A DNA stretch of 64,000 nucleotides from Dermatophagoides farinae (taxonomy: Eukaryota > Arthropoda > Arachnida > Sarcoptiformes > Pyroglyphidae). A model generated the notes under the pieces. The model did not search any database, was not told the origin of the DNA, and saw only the letters and a program-made list of their open reading frames with translations. The translations under genes and the position numbers were made by a program. Location: the NCBI RefSeq assembly GCF_024713945.1, contig NC_134678.1:6882001-6946000 (forward strand), in the 5' to 3' direction. Shown here one piece after another: positions 23,471-34,597 of the stretch (positions are counted from its first letter, which is position 1; every line of letters starts with the position of its first letter).

Positions 23471-25170
23471 TCAAAACAAATCTGGAAATAATTCATGAAG
23501 ATCAGAATCAAAAGTCATCATTTCATCGATTGATGGCTGTAGATTATCTTCACTAATGAAATCAATTTCATTAGGATATTCTTTGTCAATGTTTGTTGGA
23601 AACAAAAGATCAATATCTGGAATCGATATTTAAATTTTCCAAATTCAGAATATTATTTTTTTGATCATCATCCAATGCAAATAGATTAAATTGTTGAGTT
23701 GTTGTTGCTATTTTGACATTATCGATTTTGGGTGTCGATTGAATCGGTTCAGGTGATGACATTGATTCATAACCAATATCACTATTATCCGATGATGATG
23801 GTTGTGGTGAACTAAGCTGATTATGTTTAATATTCAAATCATTATTATTTTGGTCCATATTAGACGTGACCATTGTATACAATGTAGGATTGATTGCATA
23901 ATCATGATCGATTATAATTGAATCATTAGCTAAATCCGTAGCCGTACATGTTTCCGTTGATATTGTTGTATTAATGTATTCAATTGGCATTGTTTCGCCA
24001 ATTCCGATAAACATTGGCTGAATTCTAGATCCATTTCTTGAAGATAATTTTCGTTGTTTAATTGAATCTGACTCAATTGTTTTAATACCAAATTGATTAT
24101 CGGTTCCGTTATTGATTGACTGTTGCTTTTGTTGTTGTTGCTGCTGCTGTTGTTGTTCGAATTCAGTGAGATTGTAGCCAATAAAACCATTAAAAAGTTG
24201 GTCAACTGCTGTAGCGAGCAAGTCTTCATTTGCGGTTCCTTTAACGATTTCTGATGTTGATGATGATTTTGTTTTCCGATTGTTTTGTCGATAGTTACCA
24301 ATGGTTGGCGGACATTTTCCATTTTTCCATCCTTTTCGGCCAATACTTGCACCTTCGGCTGAGGAACATTAATGAGTTCGGCTGACTCAAAAGCATTAGC
24401 CGTTGAGGTGGATGAATAGTTATCCGAACTTTGGTAACTATCTTCATCACTACCATCAACATAATCATCATCATAATCATCTACATCATTATCATCATCT
24501 TTAATAGATTTATCATCATCATCATCGTCGTCATCAATATGACTATTTTTATATGAATAAAATAATTCCATTGTATCATCGGATTCTGGTTCCAATTTGA
24601 TTGGTTCGATACCCAATTTTTTCCTTAAATTATCATTTTCTTCAATATAAAGTTTTAATTTTTGTTCCAAATAACGATTACGTTTTATCAAATCATTACG
24701 TTCTTTACCCAAATGATTATTCTCCTTTTCGAGATCCATCATTTTCTTTTTCTTACGATCACGTGCACTTTGAGCGGCCATACGATTTTTTAATTTTCTA
24801 TTTTTTTGAAAAATGAAATTATTTATTAACAATCATCAAACAATTACAGATTGATTTACAATTACCTTCGCATGACCTTTTGTTCTTGTGTCAGATGATC
24901 TAAACGTTGACGTTTACGTTTCGGTTTTATTTGTTCCGTCGCCATCTTATCACCATCATCATTTTGTTGGGTAATACTGCTATTTAATGATCGTTTATGA
25001 TCACCACCACCACCACCACCACCAGCACCGACGAGCGAAGAATCATTAATTATCATTTTCATTGCGTTTGATGATGATGATGATGATGATTTACAAACAA
25101 AATTATTGGATAAAATTAATCTATCTATTTGTTTGGGCAATATGGTTGCGGTCATAGTTGTCGTTGACAT
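23471..25170 (-). CDS. XBP1: XBP1 bZIP transcription factor of the unfolded protein response
   Basis: Exon 1 is 25170-24866. Exon 2 starts at 24797 and joins in phase to give RRKLKNRMAAQSARDRKKKK, the XBP1 basic region, followed by a leucine zipper. Unspliced reading stops at 23930 (390 residues) and includes a hydrophobic patch (TNFLMVLLATISL) at the place of HR2 in XBP1u. Removal of the 23-nt IRE1-type intron 24359-24381 shifts the frame (E-S-A-E-G-A at the junction, as in human E-S-A-A-G-A). The long transactivation frame then contains SDIGYESMSSPEP and stops at 23610. A further conserved-looking end (LHELFPDLF, stop 23471-23473) lies in another frame just downstream. In the family, IRE1 cleavage on ER stress makes the active factor. 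Exon 1 is rich in Ser/Gly. Confidence 0.93.
24359..24381 (-). other. XBP1: IRE1-type unconventional 23-nt intron of XBP1
   Basis: On the minus strand two seven-base loops CAGCCGA, each fitting CNG|CNGN, are 23 nt apart. The 5' loop is closed by GAGT/ACTC, the same closing stem bases as I recall for human XBP1. The 3' loop is closed by CCT/AGG. Cutting after CAG in each removes 23 nt, which is 2 mod 3 and moves reading from the XBP1u frame to the long downstream frame. No GT-AG borders exist, as expected for IRE1/RtcB splicing. Confidence 0.9.
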
Positions 25171-27566
25171 TCACCGAATGATAGAGAATAAGTTAGAGTT
25201 TAACAATTAAAATGTTAAATTTCTTAATTTATAATTAAAGATCTTTTGGTCATTGAATCGTTTGAATGATGATTGAAATCGAAAATTCATTTCAAATAAT
25301 AATAATTTACTATATGTTCCAATCGGATTTGTTTTGGTAAAGTAAATGGAATTTAGAATTTTTTTTTTCTTTCTCTCTATTCGATAAATATCTTCAGTTC
25401 AATAATAATCCATATTTTCTTCTTATTCGTAGTACCAAAATGAACAGTGAAAAAAAAATGATGCAAAAATCAAGTAAAAAAGATCAAGTGAAAAATAAAA
25501 TTAAGAAAACTAAACAAAAAAAATATGGCAGCAGCAGCAGCAACAAAAAAAAAAACTTCCAACGCATCAAAAAAAAAAAAAACGCAATGCAATGAAAATG
25601 AGCAAGCAAAATAGAAAATGTATGTATAAAAGAATTTACAACGCATTGCATGAGAAAACAACATAATGGAAGAAAAAAAAAATTCGAGATAACCACCACC
25701 ACCACCAACAATCACCATCCACTACTACACATATATTTAAAAGCCGGTGATGGCTATAAAATAAGCAGCAGCACTATTTTGTGTGTGTGTGTGTTAAATG
25801 TCGGTGTTTAAACAACGATTGACAAGTGTACAACAACAACAACAACAACAACCTCGCCCATTTTTTTTTTATTACGTTCTATTTTCGCTTCATTATCTCA
25901 CCATCACAATGATGATTACACCAAAAAAAAAAAAAAATTAATTGAATCATCATCATCATCCATAATCTATAAAAATAGTCATCATTGTAATATATATAAT
26001 ATATCCTCTGCATTTGGTGATAAGGTTGACATGACATGACATATGATGATCTTTAATAAATGACAAACAATTTTTTTTGAACAATGGCTGCAAAAATAAA
26101 TAAAAAAAAAATGTTGAGGACATTTTTTTTATTTATGATTTCCATGAATTTTATTTATCAAAATCGAACCAACAAAACAACAAATCGATACATAAAATAT
26201 TTAATAATCTATCATCATTATCACACACACACAGATAGAGAATTGTATTTATCGATCAGACAAAAAAAAATTGATTTGATTAAAATATTTTTGTTGTTGT
26301 TGTTAATGATGAGAAAAAGGGAGTGTTCACTGTGTTAGTTTTTTTTGTATTTTAACAACATTGCATCAGACAAGTACACTGTAATAATAAACAGTTATAT
26401 ATAAAAAAAAAAAATTTTGTACAGTCTCAATGGGGCAACAGGCGTCATTCGATAAAAAAAATGGCAATCTAGGCAAAAAATTTCATCAGAAATTTAACAA
26501 GAGAAAAAAAATTTGAATTCACGAATTCGGGAGAAAAAAAAATGACACGTCAGCTTCGATTAAATGATGATGATGATGATAGAATCCATTTGTTTTTTTT
26601 TCGTATGTGTTCAAAATGTCAGCGTATTTGATTTTTTTTTCTGAAATAAATGACGTTTCATGATGAAATCATCAAAAAAAAAGAAAGAAAGAAAATGAAA
26701 AATCAATTTCAATATTGAATTTCGATTCCTATCCTAATAGCAATCATCATCTTCATAATTATCCAATCAAAATGTGAATAATAATAATAATCGGAAAAAA
26801 ACAAGGACAAAATCTCGAGGTCAAAAAATAAATATATTGATCGATTCATTCACAGGCAACATATATATGTCTGATGAAATGCTTCACAATGATTAACAAA
26901 GACTTTTTTTTGTGAATTTTATTTTTTTCATTTTGAAAACAAACCAATTGATAATGGATGATAAATGTAAATAAATGGACATGTAAAGTGAAAATAAAAT
27001 CTAAATTTACATACAAATTGACCTGATTATATTGAATTAATGTCAAGTGATGTACACACACACACACAAACAGATTCGAAATATAATCGATTGTTTCGTC
27101 CATCTAATCCTTTATCATATTTTGAATTCAGGTTTTTGGATTATCTATCCGATGAACATAATCAACAGATTTACGGAAATGATCAATTCTTATGTCTAAA
27201 GAGTCCATTCGATAAGAATGAAATTCCTTCATTTATCGTGATGATCGATTAATAATCAAGTTATTGTGACCGTATGACTGGTGATGAATATATACTTGTG
27301 GCATATTTCACATATATGCATGGATTGTTTACATAAACAAACAAAAAACCCGAAACCAATAACCGGAATCTATGCATAACCAGTCACTCTTTTTTTTTGT
27401 TATTGTTGTTGTTGCCATTGGGTTGTTTAACATCGATGATGATGATGTGCTTGGCATCGATAATAATAACGTATCCGGTCAGGCCATTTATTTCGAATTG
27501 TAATCACTGCTGTCATCATCAATTTTTATTTCAAGAAACAAATTTTTTTTCAAAAATCAATTTGAA
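25171..27566. other. Spacer between divergent XBP1 and the CUB-domain gene
   Basis: About 2.4 kb with no firm gene. It contains CAG/CAA tracts near 25525 and 25830, a CCACCA run near 25692, many A-runs, and the candidate exon 27074-27252. TATAAA-like strings near 25735-25765 could belong to either strand. Confidence 0.5.
27074..27252 (+). other. Candidate coding exon of an unknown protein
   Basis: Begins after a CA repeat ending in AAACAG. It has normal, complex codon use (YNRLFRPSNPLSYFEF, FLDYLSDEHNQQIYGNDQF, KSPFDKNEIPSFIVMID) and ends at TAA. Frame upstream is blocked by a stop before 27040, where the only ATG precedes a repeat-encoded His-Thr stretch. It could be a terminal exon of an unseen gene or a relic. 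An internal CAG|GTTTTT donor-like site is present at 27131. No family recognised. Confidence 0.3.
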
Positions 27567-29216
27567 ATGATGATTTGGACCAAATTATGTTTGGTTATTG
27601 TTTTTTCCATTTTTACATCGTTCATATCGTATAGTGATCAACAATTATTTCGTCCAGGACAAGAACCACAGAATGGTATGTATATGATATTCTAGTTCAA
27701 TAAATCAATCAATTGAAACCACTTTTCTCATATTGATAGTGATAAATTCTCTATTAACACCGATTCTATTACGAAGTGAATGTACGGCAGCTGTTGATAA
27801 TCGTATGGGACTTTGTATGCCAAAAAGTGCTTGTCTTAGGTAAATATCGATTTTTTTTTGTGTTTTGATTTGAGTATTTATCCATCATTCAACAAATAGT
27901 TCTGGTGGATATGTTGCTGGCACCTGTGGATATGGTGTACTTTCTTGTTGTGTTTGTAAGTAAAATAAATTTTTCAAATTGAAATTGAAATTCAACAAAA
28001 AAAATTTTTTTTGTTTTTCACATTAAGATCAAGGAACATGTCGAGCTGTTGTCACATCGAATGAAACATATTTTGTATCACCAAATTATCCAAATCTATT
28101 GACTGGACGTGTTGATCCACCTGTTTGTATATTCACATTACAACGTAATCCATTGATTATTAAATTTCCAGTCTGTCAAATTCGTATCGATTTCGATGAA
28201 TTCAGTTTAGCTCCACATTATAATGGTGCATGTGGTAATAGTATCACTGATTCATTCCTGGTTTCGGGTGCATCAAATTTTAATCAATCTGGATTGCCAA
28301 TATCTGGCCTATGTGGTGAAATGACTGGCCAACATAGTAAGTTATGAGTTTTTTTTTTGCAAAAATAAAAATAAAAATCTATTACAAATCACTATAGTTT
28401 ATCTGGATGTTGATCCTGAAAAAACTGATGAACCATTGTTGTTGATTGTAAATACAGCCAATCAACAGGAATATAATCGTAAATGGAGTATTCGTATACG
28501 ACAAATTCCATGTAAATCACAATATCGAGGTAATGATTTTATAAATTATTTATCACCACTAACTAATGAAATGGCTACTGTTATTGTTGACGATTTTATA
28601 GCACCAGCAGGATGTTTACAATATTACACAGCATTAAATGGTAATATTGAAAGTTTTAATTATCGTACAACAAATCTACCTGTGGTTACATCGACAACAC
28701 CAAAATCAATACAAATAGTTGATACAAAGATTGCCAATAATTATCTAAATAATCTAAATTATGGTGTTTGTATTGCTAAACATCCACGTATATGTGCCAT
28801 CCGTTATTCAGCTATTGAATTTGATTTTGGTGGCAGCCTAGCGGATAGTTCAACACCAGGTGATAAATGTATATCAACACAAACATTGGCATCGGATGGT
28901 GATTTTCTTGTCATACCATTTGGTACTGATCAATTGAAAAGTAATCTAATTGATCGTTATTGTGGACAACGATTTTCACCAACACCAACAGCTGCTTTAA
29001 CCAATGCCGATGTTTATTGTAAGTTATTTTTTTTAAATCAAATTACATCAAATGAATTATCATTTTTTTTTTTTTTTTTTGGTTTCAAATAATTCTCAAG
29101 CTTATATTAATCCATATGTAATCTATGTACATACGGATAATAATGCAATTGCCGATGCTAATACAATTCAAAATCAAAAAGGATTTCTATTGAAATATAT
29201 GCAAATACCATGTTGA
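27567..29216 (+). CDS. Secreted CUB-domain protein with Cys-knot N terminus
   Basis: Six exons (27567-27675, 27740-27839, 27901-27956, 28028-28336, 28398-29018, 29101-29216) join in phase to 436 residues. A signal peptide (MMIWTKLCLVIVFSIFTSFI) is followed by a short Cys-rich module of C-x(n)-GLCM-C-GG-GTC-G-LSCCV pattern, similar to the clip-like module that precedes CUB domains in many arthropod proteins. A CUB domain then starts at GTCRAVVTSNETYFVSPNYP and includes the diagnostic SPNYPNL and ICxF/ICQIRIDF-type core. A second extracellular half has paired Cys (VPAGC, GVCIAKHPRICAIRYS, YCGQRF) and a C-terminal IPC. No transmembrane segment or protease domain is present. The family is abundant in arthropods and of mostly unknown function; likely haemolymph or gut secreted. 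The acceptor of exon 6 (CTCAAG) is after an 18-T run. Confidence 0.9.
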
Positions 29217-29440
29217 TTGTAATTTTCGATAAAAGAATATCTATAGATAATAAAAGAATTTTGCCAATTAAAACGAAAAAAATTCATTGTCCGATTCGTT
29301 ACTATAGCAACTGTATGTGTGTTTGTTTTGTATACTCGAATTATTTAGGTTTTTTCCTTGTTTTTTTTTGAAGACGAAAAAAAATATTTTTCGTTTCTTT
29401 TTTTTTGGAAACGTCTTTAAAATCCATTAGACTAAAAAAA

Positions 29441-30693
29441 ATGGCCATCGATACATTTCCAATACTTTATTTTAACATGTCTGGTGAAATGATTTATATT
29501 ATTGATCAACGATTGGAAGCGCAAAATATTGGCCAATCAAAAGCCAAACGTGTATTGAATGATATTATTCTTTCAATATTTAATTCAAAATTAATTTCCG
29601 AAGTATTTAAACCACATAATACGATTACATTCTATGTATTACGTACAATATTTGAAAAATTGGTTCATTCATCAATAATGCGTTTGAATGAACAAAGTAT
29701 GAATAAATTATTCGATCTAATGATCATGGTGATCAAATATCAATTATTTTCTTGTCCAAAACCATCCGATATAATGACCATCACTGATAATCATTTCAAT
29801 TCGATTATTGAAATGTTGAAAAACAATAACAATGATGATGATGATGATGATCAACAAAACAAACATTCAGAATCATCAAACAATAATAATATAGTGGAAA
29901 TTGTAAACATTGTTCGTAATCAATTCATATTCCATTATCAAAATTATGATCTGATTCGATTTCAACAGATTCGTTATAATCTATTGAATTTTCTCAAAGA
30001 TATCCGTACACGTGTGTCGATATTTTTACGTGAAGGAACACAAACCAATGATGGTGTTTTTATCATACCATATCAAGATGTACATGTGGAATGTGAATGT
30101 CAAATACCCGGTGTTGTACGATATTTTCGTGGTTCATATAATGAAATTATTCGTACAGAACATTTTGATGTTGGTGGCCATTATGTAATTGATGAAAGTC
30201 GTACACAACTTGGATTGAACATGTAAGTTGAATAATGATAATCTCATTTCAAAATAATAATAATAAATTTTATTATTATCAATCAAAATCATTTAGCTAT
30301 AAAAAAGAAATTGAATCAAAACAAAATGTTCGTGAACAAAAATCAGATGATACTACTACAGTGATTAATGATCGTAAAGAAATGGATCTTTTGGCCAAAT
30401 TGATTTGTAAAACACCTGAAGATGATCGTCGTAGATCGGTAGTTGAACTTAAATTTGATTTCTTATCCAATGATATTGACAATAACGATAAATCAATGAC
30501 AACCAATGATAATGGAAATAATTCAATACAAATTATCGATCCAAATGAACATAATAATGAACAATTAATCAAGATTATTCATGATCTTGAAGAATGTTCA
30601 TTGGTATCAAATGATCAGGACAATCATGCCAAACCAACCAATAATCAAACAGCCGATGATGATATTGACCTCCTTGAATTGATGGATTCATAG
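29441..30693 (+). CDS. OSCP1: OSCP1 (organic solute carrier partner 1 / NOR1)
   Basis: Exons 29441-30222 and 30297-30693 join in phase to 392 residues. The N terminus TFPILYFNMSGEMIYIIDQR, then RLEAQNIGQSKAKRVLNDII and IFEKLVHSSIMRLNEQSMNK, follows the family closely, as do the RVSIFLREGTQ and GGHYVIDE segments. The acidic C terminus (LLAKLICKTPEDDRR, DIDLLELMDS) also matches, ending in the LLELMD-type tail. The mite protein has a shortened loop where vertebrates have KARKDEW, and an Asp/Asn-rich insertion around residues 128-150. OSCP1 was linked to transport of organic solutes and to cilia or sperm; its biochemical role is unsettled. The start is the ATG just upstream of the conserved block. 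Confidence 0.9.
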
Positions 30694-30973
30694 AAAACAA
30701 CCTAAAAGATGAAGAAAAAAATGTACAATCAATGAAAAGTGTGAAACAAATTTATTTTTTGCTATCACTCAAATGAATGAATAAAACGATAAATTATCGT
30801 TTACTTGATTGATTTAATTTTGCGAAAATGTAACGTTAATGTTTTGCGAAATTATAACAATATAATTATAATTACAAACATTAACTGACTCTTCCGCGTT
30901 TTAATTGATTTGATTTGAATAAATTTTTAAAATTTACCTTTGAAAAATTGAAAAATTAAAATTGAAAAAAAAA

Positions 30974-31047
30974 ATCCAATGCTAAAAATCGAACGCGTGA
31001 GTCGAACAATTGAAAGCATGGGCTCTGTTCATATATGATGTATTGGA
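30974..31047 (-). tRNA. tRNA-like 73-nt element, probably decayed
   Basis: On the minus strand TCCAATA (31047-31041) can pair six of seven bases with CATTGGA (30981-30975), spanning exactly 73 nt. A D-arm-like AGAGC, a canonical anticodon-loop form CTTTCAA (would read UUC, Glu) and a T-loop-like TTCGATT are at about the right places. A run of ten T follows, like a Pol III terminator. However the anticodon and T stems do not pair, so it is more likely a relic or coincidence than a working tRNA. Confidence 0.2.
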
Positions 31048-31156
31048 AATGTTTTTTCCAACAAAAAAAAGTTTCTCTCGTCCGGAAATGTATCGATTGT
31101 TTTGTTTTTTATTTTGATTTTTTATTGTGGAAAAAAAATATATTTATTATTCTGAT

Positions 31157-33350
31157 TTAATCTCGAAATTTAGCTTTCAATGAAGCTGGTAATGGAATTA
31201 CATAGATAACAGTATTAATAAGATATGATCCAATGGCAAAAATGAAAATGAATGCAAAATTTTTCCAAAAAATCAACGACCATTCTGGTATATCTTTGAT
31301 ATCTTTGAAACGTTGATCCAGATAATGATTACCCGAAAGAAACATACATTTACCAGGTACAATATTGGCGCTACACAATTCAATCGTATTATTTGTCGAT
31401 ACATGTGGTACACGTACAAGATCAGTATTGAATTGAAATTCCATAAAATTCAATGTCCATCCAGCCCAATAATAAATATTAAGCCAATTGATATAATAGT
31501 AAATATTTGGTGATGCTAACATTGATCGTAATGTTGTACTACCGATAATCAACCATGGTGTAAGAAAATAACATGAAGCCAGCGATGCTTTAAACGGTGA
31601 TTTTACGAAACACATAATGGCCATTGTAAATTGTTCAACAAACGTATAGACACCCCAAAGTACTGAACAGAAAATGATCCATCGTTCCATCCAATAATTA
31701 TCGATACGAAACGGTGTTGTCCAATACGTGATACTACCGGCAATGAATATATTCAACATGGTCAACGGTATGTTTGCTATAATGTTCGTTACTATTAATG
31801 ATGGTCCACGATATATCGATAGACGTGATGAATCTTCATAGAAACGATTTCGATGTTGAGAAACTGGACGAAAAAATGAAAATTTTTGTTATTCATTAAA
31901 ATTGATTGACTTCACTACTTACAATAATATGATGTAATTATCGGTGTCATCAATGTGATTGCAGCCATCAAATTGAAAATGATATAACTTCGTGTTTGAA
32001 ATGAATTTTGTGTTTCATCCAACGATGGCAATATGAATGTATACATAAATATACAGAACAATGGAATAAGTCCCAATTTCAGGAACAAACGTTTCATAAT
32101 TAGATTCGAACAAAATTGTCGAACAATCAATGTGGATATAACATTCCATGCTGATGCTTTACCATAAGCGGTTAATGGAATGCTCAATGCATTCATTTTT
32201 GAATATGGTGTATTGTATTTACGATAATCATGGCCATCGATTTTAAATTTATCCACCAATGCTGCTATCTGTGCTGATGATTCAATGAATCGTTCTCTGG
32301 ATCGTCTATCAACTGTTGATAGACATACTATAACATAGTGAATAGCAAGTAAAAAACAAAAGTAAATGTTTATGTCCGTATGTAATTAATTAATTTTTTT
32401 TTTTGCTTTACTTACAGTAATACATCAATGGATTCTCCAATTCTGGACACGGAAAACCAATATTACTAAAATAATCCATCATCATTCTTGTGCTTCCACT
32501 GTAAACGATATCACCAAGACAAAGAAATGTAACTCGATCAACGAATGGAAATATATCTGAACGTGGTTTATCGATTGTGAACACAATGATTCGTTGATAT
32601 TTACGGCAATGATTGGAAAGCATTGATATTATGAAATATGAATCCAATGCACTAAGATCACTGGTAGGATTATCCAACACCAATAATAATGGATCACGTA
32701 TCAAATGCATAGCTATGATTAATCGTCTTCGTTCAGCTTCATTCAATTCACAGACATCATAATTGGCTAAACTTGATAATGCCGTATCGGCCATCACTTG
32801 TTTCACACGGAATCGAATTGTCATATATGATCCATCTGGAAGACGTCGTGGTATCGGTTGTCGGATTGTCATTTTTGCCATATACGCCAATGTTTGACGA
32901 ACAGATAGACCTTCAATAAGTTCGGTTCTTCGTGAAATAAATCCACATTGTTCCTGAAACACTCTCAACGTTAGCGGTACATCATTGAGTAGAATCTGTC
33001 CTCGTGTACTACTTTGTTGATTTATACGGTGACTAATCAATTCTAAAAGTGCTTTTTTCCCTGATCCTTTGCTACCAAGAATGGCCATCATCTCACCCGA
33101 ATGGACCTATGATTTAATGAAATTATTAAATCTAATTAACATAGTAATCATCATCATTACTAACCTCAAATGATACATCTTTAAGTATTAGACCAGATGG
33201 TGGATAATTGGTCCATTTATTCCATAATGAAAGTCGATTAGGCGTTATTGGACCAGAATGACAAACACCGACCAATTCCAATACATGTGGCATTGTAATC
33301 GTTTCATTAGTTTCAGCTGGTGATGTATTTCTCATATCATAATTCATCAT
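31157..33350 (-). CDS. ABCG half-transporter (ABCG5-like) with degraded ATP-binding motifs
   Basis: Exons 33350-33165, 33106-32416, 32327-31923 and 31863-31157 join in phase to 662 residues, the usual half-transporter size. The ABC domain is N-terminal, the membrane domain C-terminal (about six hydrophobic segments, with a Cys-bearing extracellular loop near NTIELCSANIVPGKCMF). The Walker A is GSKGSGKK (residues 73-80), where the last residue should be Ser/Thr. The signature LSGGQ is replaced by LNEAE (about 183-187). Walker B reads LLLVLDN, with the catalytic Glu replaced by Asn. The NIGFPCPELENP element is typical of ABCG5/8. Likely one half of a heterodimer with the divergent gene at 41393-45329; sterol or lipid export is inference from ABCG5/ABCG8. 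Confidence 0.88.
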
Positions 33351-34597
33351 TTTGTTGATAACTCTCTTGATGATTGATTCCGATGAACAAATGAAGAAAT
33401 TTCAAGAATTGATTCAAATTCCAATAATTAATGGCTGTCAAATATATGTCTTATAAATGACGATTATTTTTTTTCGTTTCAAATTATATCAACAATAGAA
33501 TAGAGAACTAGAGACAAAACATCTGCCTTTTGTGAAAAATACAATTGTTTGTTTCGGGCGCCATTGCCATACAAACACCTGATGATCACAATGTGAAAAC
33601 CGAATGAACGAAAATTTTTGAAAATAACTATTTGAAGCTTTCTTGTCTCTTTCATTCATCTGACTTGATGTTGTGTTTACCTGTTTCTCTTTGAATCAAA
33701 AAAAAAAAAAAAAAAAATAATTGTTGTTTAGTGTTTTGAAGAGACGTCAAACATCATTTAGTGTTGCCGTTGTAATCGTTGAATTGCTGCTGATGCCATA
33801 CTCTATACAAATATAATGGACGCCTTTTAAAAAAGGGAAAAGATTTAGACAATTGAAATCTTGAAACAACAACAACAACAACAACAGACTTTTATGTCCG
33901 AAATGAACAACAGAAAAAAAACCGAACTTCTGGTAGTCAGTAGTAAAGTAACCACCATATCAAACAAGAGCACAGAGTATTCAGTGAAAAAAAATTTTTC
34001 AACAAACCGGCTTTTTACGATCAACAACAAGTTGTTGTTGTTGTCGTCGTCGTTGTCGTTCAATGATTGAACAAGTCAAAAGTCTCGACAATCATTTTTC
34101 TTCCGAATCCTAAGTCATAGTTCGCCAACAACCATAATCATCATCATCATCATCATCAGACAGAAATACATTACATATTCATAAATGTGAAATGTCTATT
34201 GTGTTTTGTTGTTGTTGTTTGTTGTTGAATTTCGTGTCTTAAGAACAAAACGAGGAAAAAAAAGTCTTGTGTTTGAGGTGTGTGTGATGTTGATGTGAAC
34301 CATTGTCCATTGTCCGTGAGCATGTAGCGGTGGTGGTGGTAAAGTTTTATCAAGAATTCAATTCTAAACTACTTTTTGTCATCGTATGTGATTATCTTCA
34401 TTAAAAATAGAATGGGTTTAAACATCAAATGCCTAAACCATTGACTTTGATATTCACCATGTGTGTTTGTTTGTGTTTCTTTAAGATTTCTCTAAAAAAA
34501 CTTGAACCTCGAATATGAATCCAAAATCATCGTGATCGATCATCATAAATGGTTTTGAATCAAATTTCAATCAAAATTGTTTTAATTGTGAATTTGT

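Noticed and set aside
24200-24240. IRE1 site at the CAGCAG in the LQQ part of XBP1
   Set aside because: The only partner (CCGCAA) is 24 nt away, which would not shift the frame, and neither loop has a good stem; the pair at 24359-24381 fits all criteria.
25736-25775. TATAAAA-like strings as promoter
   Set aside because: No gene start fits downstream on either strand at the right distance.
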